Position numbers and translations under genes: made by a program
Assembly: GCA_021234155.1 (NCBI GenBank)
Contig: JAJEKV010000047.1
Coordinates: 8,782,033 to 8,846,032 of the forward strand
Direction of reading: 5' to 3'
Source of the DNA: Isoetes taiwanensis
Taxonomy: Eukaryota; Streptophyta; Lycopodiopsida; Isoetales; Isoetaceae
DNA: 64,000 nt
The notes under the pieces: generated by a model
What the model was told of the DNA's origin: nothing
What the model saw: only the letters and a program-made list of their open reading frames with translations
Database searches by the model: none
Part shown: positions 24,223 to 35,595 of the stretch, piece after piece
Position numbering within the stretch: the first letter of the stretch is position 1
How the letters are laid out: every line of letters begins with the position of its first letter

Positions 24223-24570
24223 TCAGAGTAGGAGGCTCTGGTGGTCACTGATGTCGAAGTAGCATAACGCCTGGGCTAAAGATAGAACAACTGCTGAGGC
24301 TACCTTTGGTGGGAATGCGGTGGCCAATGGTGCGGCCACAAGTAACTTCATGCGCATCCAGGTGGCAATGTCCTGACCCAGTGCAGCAAGGGCAAGATCT
24401 CGGTGTACCAACACAAGGGTAACCGTGCAATAATTGACCTTCTTATGGCCCGCCAAGGCGGATAAGGCACGAAGTGCCCACCAGGATGCTTTGGCCTCAG
24501 GGGCAAGGTCCTTAGCAATGAAGAGGACCTGCCCTTGCTGAAAGGCAGACACAGTTTTTGAAAACAGCAC
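24223..24570 (-). CDS. Unrecognised 115-codon ORF, possibly retroelement-derived
   Basis: Open minus-strand frame with Ala/Leu-rich composition, for example EAKASWWALRALSALAGHKK then LALAALGQDIATWMRMKLLV. It lies in the gypsy interior just beyond the LINE-B target duplication and could be part of a gag region. No knuckle or other diagnostic motif is present, and a second frame overlaps it. Function unknown. Confidence 0.25.
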   Translation of the reverse strand: MLFSKTVSAFQQGQVLFIAKDLAPEAKASWWALRALSALAGHKKVNYCTVTLVLVHRDLALAALGQDIATWMRMKLLVAAPLATAFPPKVASAVVLSLAQALCYFDISDHQSLLL

Positions 24571-24579
24571 CTCTAAGCT

Positions 24580-26270
24580 TTGGGAACTTTTTTGAAATCA
24601 GGGCCTTCAATCTTTGGCATAAGTTCCTAAAAACAAGGCATCCAACATTTCTCCTCTTTTATAATTGCATGCTGGCTGGTGGAAGACCTGAATCCTCAGT
24701 TATTTCTTCAGAACTCTATTTTCTAGACCAACAGAGTCAGATTTGGCAGTACGTCCTTGGAGTTTTCTGTGGTAACAATTGCTGCCAGGTGGTTATTAGC
24801 AACCCTTCTAAAATTTTGGACTACAACCACCAATAGGGAAGTGTCCATTAATAGTCCAGCACCCAGGAATTTTGTAACAGAGATCCCTGATAGGATTTGC
24901 CACTATCATTTTTAAACTCCTCCACTCTTCTAATAAAGGCGAACGTCTGATCAAGAACATATTTTCCTTCAAAGGCATGTGTGAAAAAAAAAAGGATTTT
25001 TTTCCTTTGACGTAAAATGATTGAGGCAAAAGGACTCCAGCAATGGGGGATGAGAGCAAGCATTCAAGCATTTCATTTTAATGATCTGCTACTTTGCATT
25101 CAAGCATTTTATCTTAACGATCGTGTAGTGGCTAGCTTTAAAGATGAAATATGGGCTAGGTTTGCATCTTTAATTGAAGAAAACATAGACCGTCATTGTG
25201 TCCAGCTAGAACTTAGCAGTTTGCTTCCACCATTCTCAAGCATATGCTTCAGAAGCTAAATTTGATAGCGCCTAGGGCTGGTAGGCTCATATGCATTGGA
25301 CCCCTTTGTAATCTCTGGAGTGAGATTCCTCATCATTGTGGAGTCATTGAGGATATGTTATTCATCTATGGCATACCTAAACTTATTGCTGCTTATCGTG
25401 GCAGTGCTAGAAGGCAACACTTATAATTCCAGGTTTATTTCTTTTTTGCAAATTAAAGTCTTGTTTCCTCGAATAAATGTTAATTTATGCGCGTTATCTG
25501 CATGCCAACTTCTCCAACATGCAATGAGCAACAAAAGACTTCTATGTTATTCAAGTTGATTAGTTGCAGCATCCGTGCTCAATTAATTACTGAAATTAGC
25601 TACAACATCGCATGCTCAAGAATGAAAATCTTGTATTATCTACAGAAGCTATAACAAGCAAATGTAGAATGTGCTGCCTTGTAGATGGAAAAATTCTAGA
25701 TATGATATTTGATTTGGTAAATATGCCTATTGATTTGATTTTAAGTTTTGGGTGGAATTAAGGAGAAACATAATTTTACAGAAGCCATAGATAATTGCTC
25801 TTTGTGTATCCAATATTATTGGCCTTCAAAAACATGAACTCTACTATAGCAAAGGAAGCTAACTTCATTAAACTGGTGGATGACAACTGACCAATAATGT
25901 ACTTACTACCATTAGCAACAAAGGGGCTAGAAATAGAGATCTGCCTGGATCCATATACAATAGCCAACCACTTGTAAAAGCCTACACATAGATCTAGCAA
26001 GTCCATATCGGTTCATATTTGTTTAATTCTGAATTTCAAAGCTAGCATAGTATCAACCTAACTTCCAACAACTGCAACATGCTTGTTAAATGATAAGATC
26101 TTCACAATTATCTTCATGCATTGTTCGGCAGGTCACAATGTGCATGTGATGAAACAGAGACAAATCACTCCACGTTTCGTCATGCTGGCACACAAACTAC
26201 TTGTATTTAAATAGAATTCCATGCTTAGGGAAGTGCATTCATAAAGGATTAGGTAGAACATGATGCATGT
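24580..26270. other. No supported feature
   Basis: AT-rich DNA with short ORFs of unconvincing composition. It may be flanking or intron sequence of the F-box/LRR-like locus to the right. Confidence 0.35.
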
Positions 26271-26360
26271 AGTAGAAATAGTCTTTACTAGGCTATAAAG
26301 CTTGTAATAGTTTACTAATTTGTTATAGCTTGTAATGCTCAGAATATGTATGAACTCTAC

Positions 26361-26527
26361 AAGTAACTTTGGAACAACCCATGAACTCAAGCTTGTGAAG
26401 TCGAGCACAGGAATCTGCAAGCCATCCTAGCCCTTCATCTGCCATTCCACGGCAAAAGCATGCATACAGGTACTTGAGCGTTAATGAGCAATTTTGCGCA
26501 AGAGAAAGAAGTGTGTTGTCAACAGTC
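26361..26527 (-). pseudogene. Leucine-rich-repeat exon (F-box/AMN1-like), copy A
   Basis: After the acceptor CTCTTTGCAG the minus strand encodes TVDNTLLSLAQNCSLTLKYL, then CRGMADEGLGWLADSCARLH, then KLEFMGCSKVT, and ends at a GT. The pattern L..L.l..C..l.d.gl..la..C..L..L...gC..vT is the Cys-containing LRR of F-box/LRR proteins, which select substrates for SCF ubiquitin ligases. Only about one and a half repeats are present. Copies B (about 26,950-27,090) and C (about 28,205-28,845) carry the same exon. Copy B lacks the start of the exon (it has only CCAGTCTGCAAAGAGG) and copy C is split by the TRIM. Probably all dead. Confidence 0.6.
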
Positions 26528-27796
26528 TGCAAAGAGGTTGAGATCACATTCATGCTAGTAGTTGCCCTATTTGCAGAAGCTGCAGTGCACATAGTACTAG
26601 TAGCATGTTGCAAGCAAAGTCTTCTATATTTTTGAAATACAAAGAAGCAGATACAACTTATTTAGAACCTGCAGTGGAAGCAATACAGATTATAAGTCTG
26701 CTTTGGTCTGAGAGACCAAAAGTCCCTAGAAAGATAAAGGGGACAAAGGGGATTTGCAAAAACCTCAAGAAGCTTTTGTGATGATCACAATGTCCATTAT
26801 TTTAAAGTAGTAGTCCTTTGCAAGGATGCTATGTAGTTCTACATGTAACAGTGATGCTGATTTTTCATGCCCCTGCTCGTAAAGCTTGTAATTGTTTACT
26901 AGTTTGTCATAATTTGTGATGCTTAAAATCTGTCAAAACAAACTCTACAGGTAACTTTGGAATAACCCATGAGCTCAAGCTTGTGAAGTTGGGCACATGA
27001 ATCTGCAAGACATCCTAGCCCTTCATTTGCCATTCCACAGCAAAAGCATACATTCAGGTACTCGAGTGTTAATGAGCAAAGTTGCGCAACCAGTCTGCAA
27101 AGAGGTTGAGATCACATTCATGCTATCAATTGCCCTTTTTACAGAAGTTGCAGTGCGCATAGCTACTAGTAGCATGTTGCAAGCAAAGTCTTCTATAAAT
27201 TTGAAATACAAGGAAGGGGATACAATTTATTTGCAACCTGCAGTGGAAGCAATGCAGATCATACGTCTGCTTCGGTCTAAGAGACCAAAAGTCCCTAGCA
27301 AGGTAAAGGGGACAGAGGGATTTGCAGAAATCTCAAGAAGCTTTTAACAGTCTTGTGTCTAATCCACGTCGCTCAATGTAAGAGAGAAGTGTGGCTGGAA
27401 CAACCTCATTTTCACAAAAGCCATGTATTTTCTCTGTTGTAAATACGAATGATTTATCTGCACGTGCGTTCGAAGATTTTTTGTGTTCTTAAAGGGAGGA
27501 AAAGGATCAGATACAAACTTGGATGTGCGACCTCTGCTTGCAACTATGTGCTATTGGACAAAATGCATATGTTAGCAAGGTGGCTTCAATCAACATGTAT
27601 GATTTATCTGCGTTTCAAGATTAGCAGATAAATCCGCTTCTTGAAGCTAGTTGAGAGAGTTCCCTTAGAGTATTTATCATGGTTATTTGGTTGAGTGCAA
27701 CTAGGCTCTAGAAGATGGAAATTCTTTTAGAATTATTGTTGAGTTCAATGTTAGATATGGACAACAATAGTGAGTGCCTTGTGGCGTGACGTTAAA

Positions 27797-27983
27797 ATCT
27801 CTTCTTCTTCTTCTTCTTCTTCTTCTTCTTCTTCTTCTTCTTCTTCTTCTTCTTCTTCTTCTTCTTCTTCTTCTTCTTCTTCTTCTTTCTTCTTCTTCTT
27901 CTTCTTCTTCTTCTTCTTCTTCTTCTTCTTCTTCTTCTTCTTCTTCTTCTTCTTCTTCTTCTTCTTCTTCTTCTTCTTCTTCT
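27797..27983. repeat. (TTC)n microsatellite in copy B
   Basis: About 62 TTC units with one interruption near 27,887. It follows GTGGCGTGACGTTAAAATCT, which resembles the LINE-A 3' terminus (GTGGACGTTAAAA) and is absent from copy C. The Glu/Arg and Ser/Phe ORFs here are artefacts of the repeat. Confidence 0.97.
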
Positions 27984-28299
27984 TGTTGATAAGATAAGCC
28001 AGAGTTTTTGAACATCTAGCAGTAAGTCATCAGTTTAAGAACATGGGGACTCCGCAACTTTATGGCTATGGACATGGGTCACTAGTAAGCAAATATAAAA
28101 GCAAAGCTATGAAATGTTGAATTATAAGGAAGTATTTGTGCTCCTGCTTGTAAAGCTTGTAATAGTTTATAGTTTGTTATAGCATCTGTCAAAACGAACT
28201 CTACAGGTAACTTTGGAACAATCCATGAGCTCAAGCTTGTGAAGTTGAGCACATGAATCTGCAAGACATCCTCCCTTCATTTGTCATTCCACGGCAAAA

Positions 28300-28769
28300 T
28301 GTAACGGGCCCATGGTAGACCGCTCGAGTATTCGAACCTTGAACGTGCCTGTGGGGCATTCCCGAGACGCCAGCATAAATGGGTAGAAGCGACTACTCAT
28401 AAACGTCTAGACGGTTTTGCCCAGTTGGTTAAGGGCATGTCGGTTAGGAACGTCACAGTTGGTATCAGAGCAGGTCTCGAGTTCGAGTCTCCATGGGTGC
28501 CTATATGCATGGGTAATTTGCAAAGACTTGGTAATCATTGTGACATGGTATGACATAGACATGGTATAACCTTGGATGCTCGAGGACGAGCATAGTTCTA
28601 GTGGGAGAGACTGTAACGGGCCCATGGTAGACCGCTCGAGTATTCGAACCTTGAATGTGCCTGTGGGGCGTTCCCGAGACGCCGGCATAAATGGGTAGAA
28701 GCGACTACTCATAAACGTCTAGACGGTTTTGCCCAGTTGGTTAAGGGCATGTCGGTTAGGAACGTCACA
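28300..28769 (+). mobile_element. TRIM: 470-bp miniature LTR retrotransposon
   Basis: Two 158-bp LTRs (28,300-28,457 and 28,612-28,769) both begin TGTAACGGGCCCATGGTAGA and end GGAACGTCACA. They differ at only a few bases. Right after the left LTR is a primer site TGGTATCAGAGC (two bases offset), complementary to initiator Met-tRNA. Right before the second is a purine tract GTGGGAGAGAC. CAAAA flanks both ends (28,295-28,299 and 28,770-28,774). No coding region. It interrupts the LRR exon of copy C. Confidence 0.93.
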
Positions 28770-29769
28770 CAAAAGCATGCATTCAGGTACTCAAATGTTA
28801 GTGAGCAATGTTGCGCAAGAGCAAGAAGTGTGTTGTCACCAGTTTGCAAAGAGGTTGAGATCACATTCATGCTATCAATTGCCCTGACTGCAGAAGCTGC
28901 AATGCACATAGCTACTAGTAACATGTTGCGACCAAAGTCTTCTATACTTTTGAAATACAAGGAAGCAGATACAATTTATTTGCAACCTGCAGTGGTAGCA
29001 ATGGAGATTATAAGTATGCTTTAATCTAAGTGATCAAGTCCCTAGAAAAATAAAGGGGACAGGGGGATTTGCAGAAATCTCAAGAAGCTTTTAACAATCT
29101 TATGTCTAATCCATCTGGCTCAGTGTAAGAGAGAAGTATAGTTGGAGCAACCTCGTTTTCACAAAAGCCATGTATTCTCGTTATTGTAAAGACGAATGAT
29201 TTGTCTGCACTTGTGTTCCAAGTTTTTTTGTGTTCTTAAAGGAAGAAAAATAATCAAATACAAACTTGGACGTGTGGCCTATGCTTGCAACTGTGTGTTA
29301 TTAGACAAAATGCATATGCTAGCAAGGTGGCTTCAACCAACATTATGGAAATCTTTCAGAAAATTGTTGAGTTCAATTTTAGATATCGACAACAATAGTG
29401 AGTGCTATGGGTTGAAAAGATATATCTTTATCCAATTTTGATAAGATACGCTAGAGTTTTTAAAAAGCCAGTAGAAAGTCATCGGTCTAAGACCATGGGG
29501 ACTGCGCAACTTTATGGCTATGGGCATGCGTCACCAGTATGCAAATATAAAGGCAAACATGTAAAATGTATGATGATAAGTAAGTACTGCTATGTAAAGG
29601 CTGTTGCTGTTGTTGCAAATGCATTGCTTGCTTCAGAGGAAAAGCAGCAAAGTCATTCTAGATTTCGTGATGATTCACAAGGTCCATTATTTCAAAATAG
29701 TAGTCCTTTCCAAGTGTGCTATGTAGTTCTCCATGCAACAATGATGCTGATTTTTCATGCTCCTGCAAC

Positions 29770-30600
29770 ACCCCCAAGTGTCAAAACATATTATAAAAAA
29801 ACATAGTTGATGGGATCTACCATTACATAACCATAGCCCTAGGATTGTAATTCTTGTCCAGTGCTTCATCAACCATGCTCTTCGGCTGATCTATGACCTT
29901 TAGATAATGATTCTTTTGTTCAAGGTTTGCTTGCTTTGCAATCATGTTGCTAATTTTAGACTGTTAGTAGAATTTTCTTCATGCTTTTTACTCTTGCCAG
30001 AATACAAATCATTTATGATTTTGTGACATATGCACCTTCCATTTGGAAAATCAAATCCTGGAAAGGGAATCATCAAAGATGGGAACCAAAATCTTATCCC
30101 CTTTTTTGCAACCTAGTTTTACATTCAGGCCATTACTAGGTCATAGGTTAGAACAATCACCCAATTTCATAGGCTTTTATGTACTTCAAAGTATGGGATA
30201 ATATGGGCAATATGGCACTCAGATTAACATTCCATGATGCAACGCCATTGTGATTTATCTGTACATTTTCCTAATAGCATACTACAGAGAGCTCAGTTGT
30301 TGCGAGGTGCTTTTCCAAGAGGGAGAAGTATTGCATGAAGCAAAGTTGGAACTTGAAGGGAATGATTGGTTGTTAATAGCACTCTAAAGTATGGCGTGAG
30401 TCTGGAACCTCAAATCAGTCTTATACTCTTGGGAAATCTCCCGCACTAAGCGCTAAAATGGCAGCTTACATATCAGAAGTTTCGTGGACATGTGTATGCA
30501 ATAAAGGGGATTTTTTTTTTACCATTTCATATTTGTATACTTACCATTAGGGGTTTTTTTTGCCATTATCTGGGGCAAAATATAAACTTTAGGGGGGAAA
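29770..30600. other. No supported feature
   Basis: AT-rich sequence with poly-T runs (30,510-30,560). Possibly intron of the F-box/LRR-like locus. Confidence 0.35.
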
Positions 30601-30622
30601 TTAGCTTCCAAAGATCAGCATA

Positions 30623-30844
30623 CTAGGGATGTTTTTGGGCACCCTTCGAACACAGATATCCATGCCCTTTTATTACTAACTGCATCCCCCGGGGAATCCT
30701 CTCTCCTGCCATAAAAAGCAAAACAAGTTGGTCTAGGAGGATCTCCATTTTCTCAGGGTCTATGGCGAGGTTATATCCCAGCTCGACAAAGATTTGGACA
30801 ATAATTAGGGTTTCATAAGTCTGGCCTTGACGAAAACGTGCCAT
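30623..30844 (-). CDS. Possible first exon of an F-box-like protein (weak)
   Basis: The frame starts at ATG 30,844 with MARFRQGQTYETLIIVQIFV then ELGYNLAIDPEKMEILLDQL and VLLFMAGERIPRGMQLVI. The part EKMEILLDQLVLLFM..ERIPRG loosely resembles the helix-turn of an F-box. A one-base shift downstream would read RAWISVFEGCPKTSL. It lies upstream, on the same strand, of the LRR exons, so it could be the 5' exon of that locus. The match is poor and I would not rely on it. Confidence 0.25.
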   Translation of the reverse strand: MARFRQGQTYETLIIVQIFVELGYNLAIDPEKMEILLDQLVLLFMAGERIPRGMQLVIKGHGYLCSKGAQKHP

Positions 30845-31329
30845 GGCGATGGAAAAGAATAGGGGCTAGAGCGAGACGCTTGGGTGAATTCAGTGGCGGC
30901 ATGTGAGGAAGGTCAGCTATGGCAAAGCAAGCTCGGTTCCGGCGCCTATGCGGACGAGAATGGAGGAAGAAAACACAAGGAAATACCTAAAAGGAAACGA
31001 CCACTAAAGATATATTTTAATTTTTTTTTTGAAACTTTTTTTTATACGGCAGGGAAAAAAATATACGATGGGCGCATATTTTTGATGCCGAGGTGGTTTT
31101 GGCAACTCCAAATTTGATTTAAAAATGTGATTTTCCTGTCAGCGCCGATTTTGAGTTTGGGATCATCTGATGTTGCCAATGGTCCTTTCAAGGGATGCTC
31201 TAGGCTAAATAAGATGTCCCTGTTGCAATGGAACAAAAATTGCCTCAATCTGGTCTCCTACATAAAGTTATGGCCTCTGGAAGCAAGGGACTTTATTCGG
31301 GCAAAAACTCAACAGAACTTCATCTTAAT

Positions 31330-31506
31330 ATCTTAAAATTCTTCTTCCTAACTAGCTTATTCTCACCTACTTAGGCAACATCATCATATCTATGGGTTCC
31401 TAGGTAACTCCTACGTTAAAATTTCCCCTTACTATTTAACGATCTAACGAGTTAGAACATGGCCAGTGCAATGATCTAGTCCTCCAGAACCATGCTCTGA
31501 TACCAT
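31330..31506 (-). promoter_or_regulatory. Gypsy leader with initiator-tRNA primer binding site
   Basis: On the minus strand, one base after the 5' LTR end, the sequence reads TGGTATCAGAGC (31,505-31,494), the usual primer site complementary to initiator Met-tRNA. This shows that the LTR at 31,507-35,595 is the 5' LTR and that the element's body extends to lower coordinates. The extent of the remaining leader to about 31,330 is a guess. Confidence 0.8.
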
Positions 31507-32742
31507 TGTGACACTCCCCGAACCTATACGATGCTCCCAGCGTATAAATATGGGAAATTCCCCTCCCATGGCTACTACGTCACTATAGAAAGGCCTCCAT
31601 CTCCCTTGGGCCACTTGTGATGGCCAAGTGTCCGAGTGAAGGATATGGAGGCGTCATTTGTCCCATGCCTTCTACGGGAATCCTATATAGCAGAAGCATA
31701 CATAAAAGTTAGCACCTAGCACACAATATATAAAATAATATATCACCTTAATCCCAGGCTCAGACTCAATGGTGTCAATTGACAGGCCGGGCCTCCAGAT
31801 ATCAACAGACATAATAGTGGCAATGGCGTTGGCTAGCATAGAACAATGGCTAGGGTAGTCCACTCCATCCGCCCCTTCTGTCACTTTGCAGATAGGCTGA
31901 ACCATGCTATGGCGTGGTTGTAGCCTTTTGGAGATGCAATCTCATGGAGTCACCCTATGAGACTACTTCAGGTTACATCTTCCCCGATGGGGCAGGAAAA
32001 AGGGAGAATCCATTCCTAGAGCATGGTGCTTCCATGGTGGCTAGAGGATCATGGCCCCACTGGCGACCATGCATCTATACCCAACTTGAACCCCCCAAAA
32101 TCCATAGGCCACCCCAGTGCGCGCATCGAGCCCAAGACATCCCTATAGGTACGTATCCTATGACTCAGGAGGTGTCAGATCTATACCCGGCCCATATGCA
32201 ATGACCGACTATAGACCCAGCCACTATAGGGAGCCTTGTAGCCATGCTAAGCAAGGTCCCACCTCCACTGTACCACAATGATCCTTATATGGTGCTCAAC
32301 CACATCATACCATTGACAGCCCGGAGGGCTCTTGCGCACAAGCTGCATTTAATGTGATTTAAGGGGTTCTAACTAGAAGCATCTATTCCTAGATGGCCTT
32401 TCGGTATCTACCCCCCTTTAACATATACATACATGAGAAAGAAAGAAAGAAAGAATGATTTTTATCGTCCATTGAGACCAATCGGCCTATGGGATCCAGA
32501 AGGAGCGCAGAAACTTATTACTGTCCGGGTTAAAAACCCCTGCCCCGAAGGGTTTTCGAAGGAAAAATCGTGGCAGTAATAAGAATGCTGTCAAACTGTA
32601 CAAGTATACATCATCATGGAATAAATGTATATATACATGTCAAGTGTGTGCCCAAGGATATAGCTGATCTTGCATGTCTATAACCTCCTGAAGGTATGAT
32701 CTCAGCACTCGTATGGAAGCCGTGCTCAATGTCACATGTAGA

Positions 32743-34449
32743 TGTTAAGAATCGGATAAAGGCAGCAAGAATCAACGAAAGAGAGCAATAGAGCAAGCAA
32801 GAAAGAACGACTAACTACATGTACTTATAGAACAAAGCTGATTCTAACGTCTCTATCCTAACTAACTATGCCACGTCACTGATCCTTGATGTGGCTCAAA
32901 TATGGCTTACATGCATGTATCTTAACAGCCTCTCTTAAGCCATATTTGCATAGTAAAAAAAACTACTGGCGTAAAACATCCTCCCTTAAGCGGGCGTTTA
33001 CCAATGTAAGATCCTAGCTTCTAGTACATATATTCGCCCTCCTCCTCCTCTTCATTCTCTCGATGAGAAGAGTCTTGAACTTCAATTGCAACCAAATTTC
33101 GTTCGGAAGTAAGAGAGAGCTTGGACATTTGGTAAGAGGTGCTTCTTCAATCTTGGGCGATCTTTGAACCGGTGACCCTTGCCACCACATTTAGAGCAAA
33201 GTGCGATGGGGACAATCTTTGAGTCAATGCCCCGCCTCTCCCAAGGTAAACAATCACCTCTTTTAACTTTAGGATCTTTCTTTTGAACCCGATGGTAGAA
33301 GGCATCGTCACCCACTTTTCTTGCTTTGATGTTGCAGTTTGATATCTTTTTGTAATAAAATGGAGGATAACTGTTCTAATTTGATTGGCGTCTCCCTTAA
33401 CTCAATAGCCGCGTGACTACATGATCAAAAAGTCGATGGAAGCCCCGCAGTAAGGATTTGGATAACGTCTTTGTCTTCCAAATGCACACCCATGTCAGCC
33501 CAAAGCCACTCGAAGTGCATGATCTTGCCAAGATAGTCATGCATGCCTTCGCAATCGAAAAGCTTGTTATCATGCATGACATCCTTTAGGTAACAAATCC
33601 CGGCATCATTGGTATTTTCATAGACCGATTTAAGCTGATCCCATGCTGCGGTAAAAGTCTTCAACCACGCAATGTGATTCCCAACAGCGGGATCAAGACT
33701 CATCTTGAGCATTCCCAATGCTTTTGTGCTGATCTTCTTTCTTTGCTTCATTTTTAACGATGAAACTTGGGTCTAAAACATCATCGGACCATTGAACCCA
33801 AGTGCTCCTTGAAATAGATTTTCCATCTTTGCATAATTTTCTCCTGTAAGGATGGAATTCGATTATGAGGAAGCTTCCGGCCTCCATCTTCACCAAGAAA
33901 TATGCACGATCTCCACCAAGAAATAACTAATGGAGGAGCTTTGTCGACAAAAGGAAGCCTCCGTCTAAATTTAGACTGCCAAGAAAAGCGTCTGAGAAAA
34001 AGGTCTTTGAACCTATATTGGGCAAACGATTTTGCCTCAATAAACAATCACCGCGTCTAACCAATGGACCTCGGCGTCACGATTGGCCTTCTCCTCCAGA
34101 TTTTGGCCTCGGGCGCCAAAAATCTGGAGCCTAAATTACGCGCGACTGGGGGGCTGCGGGAATTAGCCCGATCTTGGCCTCTGAATGGACCGCTATCAAC
34201 TCCTATGCACTCCGATCCAGCCTACGCCCCTTGGGCTCGATACCATGTTAAGAATCGGATAAAGGCAGCAAGAATCAACGAAAAGAGAGCAATAGAGCAA
34301 GCAAGAAAGAACGGCTAACTTCAAATTATGAATGTAGAGTACATGTACTTATAGAACAAAGCTGATTCTAACGTCTCTATCCTAACTAACTATGCCACGT
34401 CACTGATCCTTGATGTGGCTCAAATATGGCTTACATGCATGTATCTTAA
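32743..34449 (-). mobile_element. Gag-only LTR retrotransposon (TR-GAG-like) nested in LINE-A copy 2
   Basis: LTRs are at 32,743-32,927 and 34,246-34,449 (the second has about 20 extra bases), with inverted ends TGTTAAGA/TCTTAACA. On the minus strand a primer site TGGTATCGAGC follows the right-hand (5') LTR, and a purine stretch AAGAGAGGC precedes the left-hand (3') LTR. AGATG flanks the element at 32,740-32,744 and 34,450-34,454. The only recognisable coding region is gag. No protease, integrase or reverse transcriptase is present, as in nonautonomous TR-GAG elements. Confidence 0.85.
33082..34047 (-). pseudogene. Copia-type gag (UBN2) with degenerate zinc knuckle
   Basis: Minus-strand frames contain DVLDPSFIVKNEAK, then LKMSLDPAVGNHIAWLKTFT and AAWDQLKSVYENTNDAGICY, then GMHDYLGKIMHFEWLWADMG and LTAGLPSTF, the typical core of copia gag (UBN2/retrotran_gag). 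Further on, CSKCGGKGHRFKDRP is a CCHC knuckle whose last Cys is replaced. Frameshifts near 33,420 and 33,740 break the frame. Such gag-only elements depend on partners for replication. Confidence 0.8.
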
Positions 34450-35595
34450 AGATGGCGGCTGGCAGGGGCGACCAACTTCGGCATAGCGTCCGGATTTGAT
34501 CATATGCTGGGCAGCTTTGAAGGGTATGCGATTCATCCTCAATGACTTCCATTTGGCAGCATTGACAGAGCCTGTCCTGGCATGGCTCACCAATCCATCT
34601 GGTCGTCTCAATTCGAAGATGGTGTGCCCCTGTGCGAATGGAGGCAATGATTTCTGCGCCTTTTCGTAGGCAAGTGAGTATGCAGGTAGCATTGCGGGCC
34701 TCGTTCCAATGTGGGATTTATGTGGCACTGGCAGTGTGCTGTCTTTGACCCGTTCAAGGGCACTGGCATCTCAAAGCTTGCTGAGGAAGCAAGCGTCAAG
34801 ATATTACCTCAAGCTATGGCGATCTGCCTCTGTTTGCACATGTATGCACCTGGTGCTCCTGCACATTCCATCTAGCCAACCATTGAGCTCTCTTTTCCCT
34901 CCAGTAGGCCTTGAGGCGTTGCGGCCCCATTGTCATGATATAAGCTAGGTTAGGGAGACGAGCATCGTCCATATTGACCACCTTCTGAAAATAAAGAATG
35001 TGGCTCAAGGGCCGCCCTCTGAAGAGGCAAGAATCCCGTCTCCTGCAATAGAATTTGATATGGGACTGTGGACTGCACCCCTAGTGCGCATACCAAGAGA
35101 GAAAGCAATCACATACAAACATCCATCATAATCTCAAATAGAACATAAAATAGAGTCTAATCATCCATCTATTCATACAAGGGTTAGGTGGAACATAATC
35201 TACCTAAAGACTAACATGTCTCTTGGCTAGATCCATTATCCCGAAGAACATCCATGAATCAAGTCTGGTTACAGTATTCAAGTAGCTCCTCCCTTCTCCA
35301 ATCCTTCCCCAAATCAATTTGGGGCTGAATTGGGGGTGGAGGCCCAAATTGCCCTCTCAGATTAGCAAGCCTTCCCTGGCCAATCGAGTTGGGCCAGGTG
35401 GTTCCTTCTAATTACCCTATACATACTAATTAATAACATTAATTAGCCTAATTTAGCTTAATTAACTTATGACAATTAATATAGCTAGCATAAACCCTTT
35501 TAAGTTAGCCTCTAATGACCCATAATGGTCCAAATATACCTGGTGACATGTCATGGTATTTATATGTATAATGTATAAATACGTGGAACGTCACA

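Larger units (their letters stand above)
26276..29765 (-). repeat. Three diverged tandem copies of an F-box/LRR-like gene segment
   Basis: Copies A (about 26,276-26,876), B (about 26,877-28,140) and C (about 28,141-29,765) share the order AAAGCTTGTAAT, CTCTACAGGTAACTTTGGAA, CATGAGCTCAAGCTTGTGAA and AGGTTGAGATCACATTCATG, and B and C share a longer right part. Copy A has an internal deletion. Copy C contains a TRIM element and copy B a long TTC repeat. Each carries one LRR exon on the minus strand. Confidence 0.75.
32432..35085 (-). mobile_element. LINE-A copy 2 (5'-truncated), inserted in the gypsy 5' LTR
   Basis: The 3' end is at the left: GAAA units at about 32,436-32,455, then on the minus strand the same terminal sequence (CCGATTGGTCTCAATGGACG) and hairpin as copy 1. 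At the right, about 34,455-34,620 on the minus strand, the frame reads CQDRLCQCCQMEVIEDESHT then LQSCPAYDQIR, a C..C..H..C zinc-binding C-terminus. The element is interrupted by the element at 32,743-34,449. The 5' portion is missing. Its right edge near 35,085 is approximate. Confidence 0.7.
31507..35595 (-). repeat. 5' LTR of the gypsy element, interrupted by nested insertions
   Basis: 31,507-32,425 matches the left part of the 11,989 LTR and 35,090-35,595 the right part, ending ACGTGGAACGTCACA. The 2.66 kb between is a LINE-A copy containing a gag-only LTR element. Confidence 0.8.

Noticed and set aside
27701-28015. Glu/Arg-rich and Ser/Phe-rich ORFs
   Set aside because: Translations of the TTC/GAA repeat in both strands.
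28300-28769. The two 158-bp repeats considered as a CRISPR-like or tandem repeat
   Set aside because: Primer site, purine tract and target duplication show an LTR retroelement; there is no spacer array and the genome is eukaryotic.
30623-30844. Firm naming as an F-box gene
   Set aside because: The F-box match is weak and the frame breaks; kept only as a low-confidence candidate.
31441-31506. TGATACCATT word read as a tRNA remnant
   Set aside because: It is the complement of the tRNA primer site used by the LTR element, not a tRNA gene.
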